From: an uncultured Eubacterium sp.
GTDB lineage: Bacteria > Bacillota > Clostridia > Oscillospirales > Acutalibacteraceae
Assembly: GCA_900542875.1 (NCBI GenBank)
Contig: UQPH01000005.1
Coordinates: 1-61,116 of the forward strand
Length of the DNA stretch: 61,116 nucleotides
Reading direction: 5' to 3'
Below the pieces are notes generated by a model. That model made no database searches. It was not told the origin of the DNA and saw only the letters and a program-made list of their open reading frames with translations. Below, piece by piece: positions 26,366 to 33,479 of this stretch. How positions within the stretch are numbered: the first letter of the stretch is position 1; each line of letters starts with the position of its first letter. The position numbers were made by a program, and so were the translations under genes.

Positions 26366-27313
26366 ATGCATTTACTTAATATTGATAAAGAAAATTATAT
26401 CGGACAGGCTGACCCGTTTATCTTTAAGTCAAAGGGCAGATATTATATCTATACCACCGGCCACGACGGAATTTACGCTTATTCCTCCGACAGCCTTTTT
26501 GACGGTTGGAAATTTGAGGGTATGGTGCTTACCGACGGACGGCATGATTCGTGGTGGGCTCCGAGTGTTATTGAATTTGACGGAAAATATTATATGTATA
26601 ATTCTTTTGAAATTGAGGGTTACACTCCCGATAAGGGCGGCCACAGAGGCGCAATGCATGTCAGCGTTGCCGATAATCCGCTCGGCCCCTTTAAGGTTGT
26701 AAGACAGCTTTTGCAGCCGTTTTCCATTGACTCCCATGTTGTGCAAAACGAGGAGGGACTTTGGATTTTTTATTCAACGAACCGATTTGAGGGCGAGAGA
26801 ATAGGCACATATATTGTCGTTGACAAGTTGCTTGACCCGTTTACCGCAGAAGGTAATCCGGTAACCGTTGTCGAGCCGACTCTGGACGAGGATATTTATC
26901 GCCGTGACAGATATAAAAAGGGACAGCATTGGCATACCATAGAGGGCGCTTTCTATTTTAAGGAGGGCGATTGGCAGTATGTTATGTATTCCGGCAACTG
27001 CTTTGAACAGCCGACATATTATATCGGATACGCAAGAGCAAAGACGAATGAAACCGATTTGAGAAAAATTAAGTTTGAAAAATATCCCGACGATAAAACA
27101 TATCACCCTGTGATTGCGGCAAATGATTTTGAGGAGGGAACCGGACATCACTCCATGATAAAAGAAAACGGACAGTGGTACGCAGTGTACCATGCCCGTG
27201 ATTACGAGGACGGTCTGGGCGCTTCCGCCTTTGATGCAAGAAATGCCCGTATCTGTAAACTTAATGTAAATGACGGAATAATTACCGCCGAACGATATAA
27301 AGACCGTATTTAA
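26366..27313 (+). CDS. Glycoside hydrolase family 43-type enzyme (probable arabinosidase/xylosidase)
   Basis: The 315-residue five-bladed propeller enzyme has the general base Asp16 in GQADPF, the pKa-tuning Asp122 in SIDSHV and the acid Glu193 in HTIEGAF, with SWWAPSVIE and GTGHHSMI as further family motifs. It likely removes arabinose or xylose from plant glycans. There is no signal peptide, so it would act on imported oligosaccharides. It shares a transcript with the upstream hypothetical gene. Its stop overlaps the stop of spoVAC by two bases. Confidence 0.88.
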   Translation: MHLLNIDKENYIGQADPFIFKSKGRYYIYTTGHDGIYAYSSDSLFDGWKFEGMVLTDGRHDSWWAPSVIEFDGKYYMYNSFEIEGYTPDKGGHRGAMHVSVADNPLGPFKVVRQLLQPFSIDSHVVQNEEGLWIFYSTNRFEGERIGTYIVVDKLLDPFTAEGNPVTVVEPTLDEDIYRRDRYKKGQHWHTIEGAFYFKEGDWQYVMYSGNCFEQPTYYIGYARAKTNETDLRKIKFEKYPDDKTYHPVIAANDFEEGTGHHSMIKENGQWYAVYHARDYEDGLGASAFDARNARICKLNVNDGIITAERYKDRI

Positions 27314-27753
27314 TATAGCTTGAATATATAGATTATCAGTCCGTACAGAAATGAACTTGCCGTGCCGTAAACTATTACAGGACCTGCTATTGAGAACATC
27401 TGCGCCGCCGTTCCGAGAATTAAGCCTTCGTGCTTAAATTCGAGAGCCGGGGACACTACGGAATTTGCAAAGCCGGTTATCGGCACTATTGTACCGGCAC
27501 CTGCGTGTTTTGCTATTTTGTCAAATACGCCTATGCCCGTCAGGATTGCAGTAATTATGATGATTGTTGCGGGGGTTGCGAGTTTTATTTCGTCCTCTGA
27601 CAGTTTCATCTTTTCAAATAATGTATTGAGCAACTGACCGAACAGGCATATTCCGCCGCCGAACAGAAATGCGTTTATGCAGTTCTTTATTACCGGTGAA
27701 TTTGGACTTGCGGCTTCGGTCATCTTTGAATAATCGCTGTTTGATATGCTCAT
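27310..27753 (-). CDS. spoVAC: Stage V sporulation protein AC-like membrane protein
   Basis: The 147-residue SpoVAC-type protein has about four membrane segments (NAFLFGGGICLFGQ, TPATIIIITAILTGIGVFD, the central region, and VIVYGTASSFLYGLIIYIF) and the signature HAGAGTIVPITGFANSVVSPA. SpoVAC forms part of the channel that moves dipicolinic acid into the forespore and out at germination. The usual SpoVAD partner is absent; an AE-like gene lies 1.4 kb away on the other strand. Confidence 0.88.
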   Translation of the reverse strand: MSISNSDYSKMTEAASPNSPVIKNCINAFLFGGGICLFGQLLNTLFEKMKLSEDEIKLATPATIIIITAILTGIGVFDKIAKHAGAGTIVPITGFANSVVSPALEFKHEGLILGTAAQMFSIAGPVIVYGTASSFLYGLIIYIFKLY

Positions 27754-27819
27754 TTTTGTTTCACCTTTTCCTTTCGCTCTTATTATTTGTGAAAGGTGTG
27801 TGAATATTCGGCTCTTTGC

Positions 27820-27848
27820 TTGACAATGATGATTAAGTTTTGTATAAT
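27820..27848 (+). promoter_or_regulatory. Consensus sigmaA promoter of the ABC ATPase gene
   Basis: TTGACA (27820-27825), exactly 17 bases, TATAAT (27843-27848): both boxes are perfect. Confidence 0.92.
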
Positions 27849-27879
27849 TAATTTATACAATTTGTAAAGGAGTACATTT

Positions 27880-28629
27880 ATGGGACACCTTGTTGATGTA
27901 AGAAATGTATATAAAATATATAATCCGGGTGAAAATCAGGTAAACGCACTTGACGGTGTAAGCCTTACGATTGATGAGGGCGAGTTCGTTGCGATTATCG
28001 GACAGTCGGGTTCGGGTAAATCCACATTTATGAATATGTTAGGTTTGCTTGATACTCCGACCGAGGGTGAATATTATATTAACGGAAAATTGGTTGATGA
28101 TTTAACTGATGATGAAATGTCTGTAATCCGTAATGAGGAAATCGGCTTCATATTCCAGGGATTTAATCTTATTTCTTCCCTGACGGCACTTGAGAATGTT
28201 GAACTTCCGCTTGTTTACAGAGGTATGCGTAAAGATGAGAGGAGAGAAAAATCAATTGCCGCTCTCGAAAAGGTAGGACTTAAAGAGCGTATGGATCACC
28301 TTCCGCAGGCTTTGTCGGGCGGCCAGCAGCAGAGAGTTGCAGTGGCTCGTGCAATAGCGGCGGCGCCTCCCGTTATTCTTGCCGATGAGCCGACCGGTAA
28401 TCTTGATACACGCTCCACTAAAGATGTTATGAAAATTCTTCATCAGCTTAAGGACGAGGGCAGAACCGTTATCGTAATTACTCATGATAACGAGATTGCA
28501 ATGGAGGCAGAGCGTGTTGTTCGTATCCGTGACGGCAGAATAGTTGAGGATTATATTAATCCCGGCTTTGAGGAAAAGTACGGCAGAAAGGCTAAGTACG
28601 ATAACGCAAATCCGATTGACCTCGGCTGA
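27880..28629 (+). CDS. ABC transporter ATP-binding protein (LolD/MacB/YknY type), no adjacent permease
   Basis: The 249-residue ATPase has Walker A GQSGSGKST (41-49), Q-loop FIFQGFNL, signature ALSGGQQQR, Walker B VILADEPTGNLD and the H-loop ITHD. Close relatives pair with FtsX-like or MacB-like permeases in peptide or lipoprotein extrusion. No permease gene follows; the next gene is spoVAE. A C-terminal extension (FEEKYGRKAKYDNANPIDLG) may contact a partner. AAAGGAG precedes the ATG. Confidence 0.93.
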   Translation: MGHLVDVRNVYKIYNPGENQVNALDGVSLTIDEGEFVAIIGQSGSGKSTFMNMLGLLDTPTEGEYYINGKLVDDLTDDEMSVIRNEEIGFIFQGFNLISSLTALENVELPLVYRGMRKDERREKSIAALEKVGLKERMDHLPQALSGGQQQRVAVARAIAAAPPVILADEPTGNLDTRSTKDVMKILHQLKDEGRTVIVITHDNEIAMEAERVVRIRDGRIVEDYINPGFEEKYGRKAKYDNANPIDLG

Positions 28630-28648
28630 TTAATAACATATTTTTACG

Positions 28649-28680
28649 CCCGTTGGTAATAATATCAACGGGTGATTTTT
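28649..28680 (+). terminator. Hairpin between the ABC ATPase and spoVAE genes
   Basis: CCCGTTG (28649-28655) pairs with CAACGGG (28666-28672), then TGATTTTTT runs into the ATG at 28682. It can work as a terminator, and its 3' arm would cover the spoVAE ribosome site. Confidence 0.6.
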
Positions 28681-28681
28681 T

Positions 28682-29035
28682 ATGATTTTCTTAAAAGCGT
28701 TTATCGTCGGAGGTCTTATCTGCGTAATAGGTCAGCTGCTTATTGATTTTACAAAACTGACTCCGGCAAGGATTTTGGTTCTTTTTGTGTGCCTCGGCGT
28801 TTTGTTGGGCGGTATCGGTATTTATGATAAACTTGTTGATTTTGCGGGTGCGGGTGCGACTGTTCCGCTCACCGGTTTCGGTAATTCGCTCTCCCAGGGA
28901 GTAAAGCAGGCTGTCAGAGAGAAAGGTTTTCTCGGCGTTGTGACCGGTTCGCTTTCCGCTTGCTCGGGAGGAATTACCGTGGCACTTCTTTCAGGGCTTA
29001 TTGTGGCGTTTGTAACAAAGCCCAAGGATAAATAG
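28682..29035 (+). CDS. spoVAE: Stage V sporulation protein AE-like membrane protein
   Basis: The 117-residue protein with three to four membrane segments has DFAGAGATVPLTGFGNSLSQ, the same motif that marks SpoVAC. Length and FLKAFIVGGLICVIGQLLID match SpoVAE(b), a part of the dipicolinate channel. The ribosome site is weak and hidden in the preceding hairpin. The neighbour at 29.06 kb starts 22 bases after its stop and shares the transcript. Confidence 0.87.
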   Translation: MIFLKAFIVGGLICVIGQLLIDFTKLTPARILVLFVCLGVLLGGIGIYDKLVDFAGAGATVPLTGFGNSLSQGVKQAVREKGFLGVVTGSLSACSGGITVALLSGLIVAFVTKPKDK

Positions 29036-29057
29036 TATAATATCTTAGGTGATATTT

Positions 29058-29579
29058 ATGCTTAAAATTAAATCTGTAAGAACAGTCGGGTTTGTCGGAG
29101 ACGGCGATAGGATAGTAAAGGAACTTACCTCGCCTCTTAAAAGAAGCGGCAAATCCGATTGCTTTTATTATAAGTCCTCACTTTACAGGGTGGAAAATGT
29201 TGACGATGCGGCAGTCAGAGTTGTTGTGTTTTCGGCTGTCGATTTGTTTTGCAATATAAGTGATTTGCTCGATTTGTGTGATTGCCAAAAAACAGTTGTC
29301 TATATTAAGGACTGCAAAAGAGCGAAACGCTCCGGATTTAAGATAGATAAGGCGAGACTTTCGTATATGCTGTCTTGTCCCGTAGTGTTTGACAGAGGTA
29401 CGAGCGTTCGTGGGCTTAACAGACTTTTGTCGCTTATACATATTGTCTCCGACACCCCGAGTTATTATACCGCTCTGGAAAATCCGTCGCTCGCAAGACG
29501 CAGTGCAGTAATGCTTAAATGCGGAATTTTTACAAGATTCAGACTTTTGTTTTCAAAATTAATATTTACCAATTTATAA
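29058..29579 (+). CDS. Degenerate FeoB-like G-domain protein lacking the P-loop
   Basis: The 173-residue protein aligns by eye to the G domain of FeoB in its second half: VRVVVFSAVDLFCNISDLLD, then a strand TVVYIKDCKRAKRSGFKID, then KARLSYMLSCPVVFDR and SVRGLNRLL. In FeoB these places are VVDATNLERNLYLT, NMxDEAKKxGIxID, and KLSELLGVPVVxTSA with a GLDxLL segment. The P-loop position reads VGDGDRIVKELTSPL, so GTP binding is not expected. ATG 29058 is preferred over GTG 29049, with TTAGGTGA upstream. It follows spoVAE in the same transcript. Confidence 0.6.
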   Translation: MLKIKSVRTVGFVGDGDRIVKELTSPLKRSGKSDCFYYKSSLYRVENVDDAAVRVVVFSAVDLFCNISDLLDLCDCQKTVVYIKDCKRAKRSGFKIDKARLSYMLSCPVVFDRGTSVRGLNRLLSLIHIVSDTPSYYTALENPSLARRSAVMLKCGIFTRFRLLFSKLIFTNL

Positions 29580-29585
29580 AAGTCC

Positions 29586-29614
29586 TTGTTATATTTGTTA
29601 TAATATGTTATGAT
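29586..29614 (+). promoter_or_regulatory. Probable sigmaA promoter of the GPH symporter
   Basis: TTGTTA (29586-29591), 17 bases, TATGAT (29609-29614). Confidence 0.55.
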
Positions 29615-29644
29615 AACTAGGTATTAAAATAAAGGGGTGCAAAA

Positions 29645-31177
29645 ATGAATAATTTAGCAAAAACCTACACCAAAAAAGAAGCCGCAGGCTTTTTGGTAGG
29701 TATGTTCGGTCAGAATCTTATCTACAACATCGTTGCAACAGGTCTTTACTTCTATTTCCAGAATGTAATTTGCTTGCCTGCAATGGCGCTCGGTTGGATT
29801 ATGACCATCGCAAGAATTTGGGACGCAATTAACGACCCGATGATGGGAACAATCGTTGACAAAACTCATTCCAAATGGGGTAAATGTCGACCGTATCTTA
29901 TTATTTTCCCTGCAATTATCGGTCTTGTAACAATTCTTGCGTTCCTCAACGGTAACTATGCTACCGCTGATACAACAACTCAAAAGGTTCTTATCGTTGC
30001 TTGGGCGGCTATATCCTATATTGCTTGGGGTATGTGCTTTACAGTTTGCGATATTCCGCTTTGGGGTATTACCTCTCTTATGACAGAGGATGAAAATGAC
30101 CGCAGTAAGATTCTCGGTCTTGCTCGTATGGTTGCAGGCGTCGGCGGTATCGGCGTTCTTGTCGTTCAAATCGCTCAGGCTGCTGCCGGTGCGTTTGGCG
30201 GCGATATGCAAAAGGGCTTTATCGTAACGGTTATTATTATGACAGTCGTTGCAACAATACTCTTTGAGTTTGCAGGTCTCTTCACCAAAGAGCGTGTTGA
30301 TAAGTCGGAAAAGAGTTATACATTTAAGGAGAACTTTAAGATTATGTTCGGCAACAAGCCGTTCAGACAAATCCTTATATCCGGTATTCTCAGAAGCCCG
30401 ATTCAACTTCTTATGATTGTTGCCATGACTCTCGTAACATATTACTATGCTAATGGTAATATTATGAACATTCTTGTTTATAATGATGACGGAAGCCTTG
30501 CCGGAATTAACGTAAAAATACTTATCGGTTTGGGTTGTGTTGCCGCAGGTCTCTTTGTGGGTCAGTTTGTGGCAATGGGCGTTACTCCGCTTATTATTAA
30601 GAAAGTGGAGAAAAAGACTCTTTATAACATTTACTCAATCGCAGGTGCTGTTCCGTATGCTCTTATCTTTGTATTCTACAAAGTATCGGGCGGTGACTTG
30701 ACCACAACATTCTGGTCAATTATTATCGGTATTTGTATGCTTTTCGGCAGCGCAGCATTCGGCGGTATCAATGTACTTCAGTCTGTAATGATTGCCGACT
30801 GTGTAGACTATGAGGAGTATTATAACGGTGTTCGTACCGATGGTGTATTCTTCTCAGGTCAGAGCTTTATCACAAAACTTGCAGCAGGTATCTCTACTAT
30901 CGTTTCATCTGCCGTATATGCCATCGTGGGTTACAGCGGCGCTAATGTTGATAAACTTAACAAGGCTATCGAAAACGGTGCAAGTTTCCTCACCTATGAC
31001 GGCGGTACGGGAGTAGGTAAGTATGCGGAGGCTATGTTCTTCCTCATCTCTATTCCTCCGGCAATCGGTATGATTCTTTCAGCTATTCCTACTCTCAAAT
31101 ATGCTATGACAGATGCTGAGCATAAGGAAATACTTAGTGAACTTGTTTCTCGCAGAAAGGGTACAAAAGAGGATTGA
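29645..31177 (+). CDS. Glycoside-pentoside-hexuronide (GPH) cation symporter, MFS
   Basis: The 510-residue, 12-helix transporter imports sugars with Na+ or H+. Family marks are RIWDAINDPMMGTIVDKTHSK after helix 2, with the Asp pair used for cation coupling, and WGKCRPYL. A loop before helix 9 (NDDGSLAGINVKIL) is longer than usual. It is a candidate importer for the cytoplasmic GH2 and GH43 enzymes. AAAGGGGTG precedes the ATG. After its TGA the same frame stays open for 27 codons before TAA at 31259-31261. Confidence 0.93.
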   Translation: MNNLAKTYTKKEAAGFLVGMFGQNLIYNIVATGLYFYFQNVICLPAMALGWIMTIARIWDAINDPMMGTIVDKTHSKWGKCRPYLIIFPAIIGLVTILAFLNGNYATADTTTQKVLIVAWAAISYIAWGMCFTVCDIPLWGITSLMTEDENDRSKILGLARMVAGVGGIGVLVVQIAQAAAGAFGGDMQKGFIVTVIIMTVVATILFEFAGLFTKERVDKSEKSYTFKENFKIMFGNKPFRQILISGILRSPIQLLMIVAMTLVTYYYANGNIMNILVYNDDGSLAGINVKILIGLGCVAAGLFVGQFVAMGVTPLIIKKVEKKTLYNIYSIAGAVPYALIFVFYKVSGGDLTTTFWSIIIGICMLFGSAAFGGINVLQSVMIADCVDYEEYYNGVRTDGVFFSGQSFITKLAAGISTIVSSAVYAIVGYSGANVDKLNKAIENGASFLTYDGGTGVGKYAEAMFFLISIPPAIGMILSAIPTLKYAMTDAEHKEILSELVSRRKGTKED

Positions 31178-31267
31178 AGTAATCGCAATGATGACTCGGC
31201 ACAACAATCGGAACTCGAAAAAAATATGCTGAGCATTGTTGATGAAATAAATAAACTTTAACTAATT

Positions 31268-31312
31268 AACGGTTTTGCAGTGTGAATTATCACATTGCAG
31301 AGCCGTTTTTCT
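31268..31312 (+). terminator. Terminator of the GPH symporter
   Basis: ACGGTTTTGCAGTGTGA pairs (two mismatches) with TCACATTGCAGAGCCGT across a 4-base loop, then TTTTTC. Confidence 0.8.
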
Positions 31313-31318
31313 TTTCTC

Positions 31319-31347
31319 TTGACAATAGTTCTAAAATGAACTATAAT
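31319..31347 (+). promoter_or_regulatory. Consensus sigmaA promoter of the marR-tauE operon
   Basis: TTGACA (31319-31324), 17 bases, TATAAT (31342-31347). The spacer is occupied by the first operator. Confidence 0.92.
31325..31344. promoter_or_regulatory. Palindromic operator 1 of the marR-tauE promoter
   Basis: ATAGTTC-TAAAAT-GAACTAT, a perfect 7-6-7 inverted repeat that fills the spacer between -35 and -10. Binding here would exclude RNA polymerase. Confidence 0.8.
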
Positions 31348-31350
31348 AAT

Positions 31351-31370
31351 ATTGTTCAAAATTGAACTAT
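31351..31370. promoter_or_regulatory. Operator 2 of the marR-tauE promoter
   Basis: ATTGTTC-AAAATT-GAACTAT repeats operator 1 with one arm slightly changed (GTTC-6-GAAC core). Its centre lies 26 bases from that of operator 1, just past the transcription start. Confidence 0.75.
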
Positions 31371-31386
31371 TTTGTGGAGTGGTGAT

Positions 31387-31821
31387 ATGTTTATCAGTGA
31401 TTTTTGGATGTTTATATTAGAAGCCGAAAATGAATATTCCGTCTATAAAAAGCGAATAATGGCAGAGTTTTCACTTACAAAAGCGGAAACGGATATTGTT
31501 ATGTTTTTATATAACAATAGCGAATTCGACACCGCAGCGAAGGTTTCAAAAATCAGGAAGATTCCAAAGTCTCAGGTTTCCGTCAGTGTAAATAGTCTGA
31601 GTGATAAAGGCTTTTTGAAATGTAAAAAATGCGATGATAACAAAAAGAGCATTCACCTCAGTTTAACCGAAAAGGGAATTGAGGTTGCACGCTTTGGCAA
31701 AGCGGTTCAGCAGGAATTCGGCGATTCACTGTTTTACGGCTTTAGCGACAGCGAGAAGAAAGCGTTTGAAACGCTGCATATGAAAATGCTCGATAATATA
31801 AAAAAAGGAAGGAATAAATAA
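31387..31821 (+). CDS. MarR-family transcriptional regulator
   Basis: The 144-residue winged-helix protein (FSLTKAETDIVMFLYNNSEF, AAKVSKIRKIPKSQVSVSVN, LSLTEKGIEVARFGKA) is of normal MarR length. Such repressors release DNA when a small molecule binds. Two palindromes in its own promoter make autoregulation likely. The downstream TauE gene begins 2 bases after the stop, so the regulator probably controls that exporter. A TTG at 31372 is in frame, but ATG 31387, with GGAG 7 bases upstream, fits better. Confidence 0.9.
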   Translation: MFISDFWMFILEAENEYSVYKKRIMAEFSLTKAETDIVMFLYNNSEFDTAAKVSKIRKIPKSQVSVSVNSLSDKGFLKCKKCDDNKKSIHLSLTEKGIEVARFGKAVQQEFGDSLFYGFSDSEKKAFETLHMKMLDNIKKGRNK

Positions 31822-31823
31822 TT

Positions 31824-32603
31824 ATGTCTGCTTTAATTACAGTGCTTGTATGTTTGTTTGCCGGAATGGGCGCAGGTCTCGGCACAGGCTTTGCAGGAAT
31901 GAGTGCGGCGGCTGTTATTACGCCTATGCTGGTTACATTTTTGGGCATGGAGCCGTACACAGCCGTAGGCATTGCACTTGCATCGGATGTGCTTGCAAGT
32001 GCCGTCAGCGCCGTTACATACGGCAAAAATAAAAATCTCGATATAAAAAACGGACTCGTTATGATGATAAGTGTGCTTGTCTTTACTGTTGTCGGAAGTT
32101 ATGTTTCCAGCCTTGTTCCGTCAACGACTATGGGTAATTTTTCCGTTTTTATGACGATGATTTTGGGCGTTAAATTTATAGTAAAGCCCGTTATGACCAC
32201 AAAGGACGATATGCTTGCTCGGTCGAAAAAATCAATGATAATCAAATCCGTTGTCTGCGGCAGTATAGTCGGCTTTATCTGCGGCTTTATCGGAGCCGGC
32301 GGCGGTATGATGATGTTGCTTCTCTTGACGAGTATTATGGGTTATGAACTTAAAACAGCAGTCGGCACAAGCGTCTTTATTATGACCTTTACCGCTCTTA
32401 CGGGTTCGGTATCACATTTTGCTATCGGTGATAAACCCGAGGTTTTGCCTCTCGTTTTGTGCATAGCCTTTACTCTTATCTTTGCGAGAATTGCCGCTAA
32501 GATTGCAAATAAGGCAAGTGCAAAAACTCTAAACCGTGCAACCGGTGTAATTCTGTTAATTCTCGGTGTGGTTGTTCTCGGCTTTTCGTTTTTAAGTAAA
32601 TAA
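31824..32603 (+). CDS. TauE/SafE-family membrane exporter
   Basis: The 259-residue product has about eight membrane segments and two internally similar halves, each with a Gly-rich helix (GMGAGLGTGFAGMSAAAVIT and GFICGFIGAGGGMMMLLLLT). The family exports sulfite, sulfoacetate or related organosulfur anions. The substrate is not visible in sequence. It is co-transcribed with MarR, so it is probably induced by its substrate. A second, distinct TauE protein lies at 45.0 kb. Confidence 0.9.
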   Translation: MSALITVLVCLFAGMGAGLGTGFAGMSAAAVITPMLVTFLGMEPYTAVGIALASDVLASAVSAVTYGKNKNLDIKNGLVMMISVLVFTVVGSYVSSLVPSTTMGNFSVFMTMILGVKFIVKPVMTTKDDMLARSKKSMIIKSVVCGSIVGFICGFIGAGGGMMMLLLLTSIMGYELKTAVGTSVFIMTFTALTGSVSHFAIGDKPEVLPLVLCIAFTLIFARIAAKIANKASAKTLNRATGVILLILGVVVLGFSFLSK

Positions 32604-32615
32604 TTTTCTTATAGC

Positions 32616-32656
32616 AAAAGACAGTGCTTCGTATTGTGCGAAACACTGTCTTTTTT
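32616..32656. terminator. Terminator between tauE and the VanZ-like gene
   Basis: AAAAGACAGTG pairs with CACTGTCTTTTTT; the loop can extend the stem (TTCG and CGAA). It serves convergent genes. Confidence 0.88.
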
Positions 32657-33455
32657 ATGCTTTGAGTTTTTTCTTTTCAATGAGTTTGTATATTCCGAGT
32701 CCTATCATAAATCCTATGAAATTGGTTATAAGATCGTCTATATCCACATCGCCGCACTTAAATATATACTGATACCCCTCGACAAAGAGCGGCGTGAGTA
32801 TTCCTATAAGGAGCATGTTTTTGTTTTTCAGCTTTGGAAAATAACCTTTGATGATTATAGGCAGGGGAGTGAATATAAATATGTTGCCGAAGAATAAAAG
32901 CGGTGCCTCGAAATCGCCGCCGGGATTTCTTAAAAACGCTTTGAGCATTTGGAATGTACCGGCGAGCGGAATAAAGTTTGTGCTCAGATTGTTTGCCGGG
33001 ATGCGTAAAAAGCAAATAATAACGGTTATGGCATAAAGCGGAGTTATGCCGTAAACGAATCGCTTAAAAAGCAAGGGATACTCTTTGTTTTTTATGCTCA
33101 GCGCACAAGCAACAAAAACGCCCAGTGCACTCATCACTATTGCCGCAATCCACCATACGCTGTAAAGGAAGATTGTGCCGCTTATTTTAAGCGTGTAATA
33201 ATCTATCCCAAAGAGTATTCCGACTCCTGCGGTGCAGAACATTATCGTCTTGCCTATGAAATCGGCGTATTCCTTTATGCACAGCGTAGCCGTAAACATG
33301 ACGCAAAAGACAAGTATCAGCTTAAAATATATAAACAGCGTATATCCTGCCGTGCCCCAAAGGCTGTTCAGTTTGTTACTGCTCATCATGGAGCAGCAAA
33401 GCAGGTACAGAATAATATACGCCGCTTTGCCGAATTTTTCTAAAGATTTACTCAT
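32655..33455 (-). CDS. VanZ-like membrane protein
   Basis: The 266-residue product has about eight hydrophobic segments. The C-terminus carries the VanZ mark VDIDDLITNFIGFMIGLGIYK after LFVEGYQYIF. VanZ-like proteins are linked to low-level teicoplanin tolerance and envelope lipids, but most have no proven activity. This one is longer than VanZ, with extra N-terminal helices. It is a single minus gene upstream of the NAD(P)H complex, with no visible link to it. Confidence 0.82.
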   Translation of the reverse strand: MSKSLEKFGKAAYIILYLLCCSMMSSNKLNSLWGTAGYTLFIYFKLILVFCVMFTATLCIKEYADFIGKTIMFCTAGVGILFGIDYYTLKISGTIFLYSVWWIAAIVMSALGVFVACALSIKNKEYPLLFKRFVYGITPLYAITVIICFLRIPANNLSTNFIPLAGTFQMLKAFLRNPGGDFEAPLLFFGNIFIFTPLPIIIKGYFPKLKNKNMLLIGILTPLFVEGYQYIFKCGDVDIDDLITNFIGFMIGLGIYKLIEKKKLKA

Positions 33456-33479
33456 AGAATGTTTTGTCGGTTAAATAAA

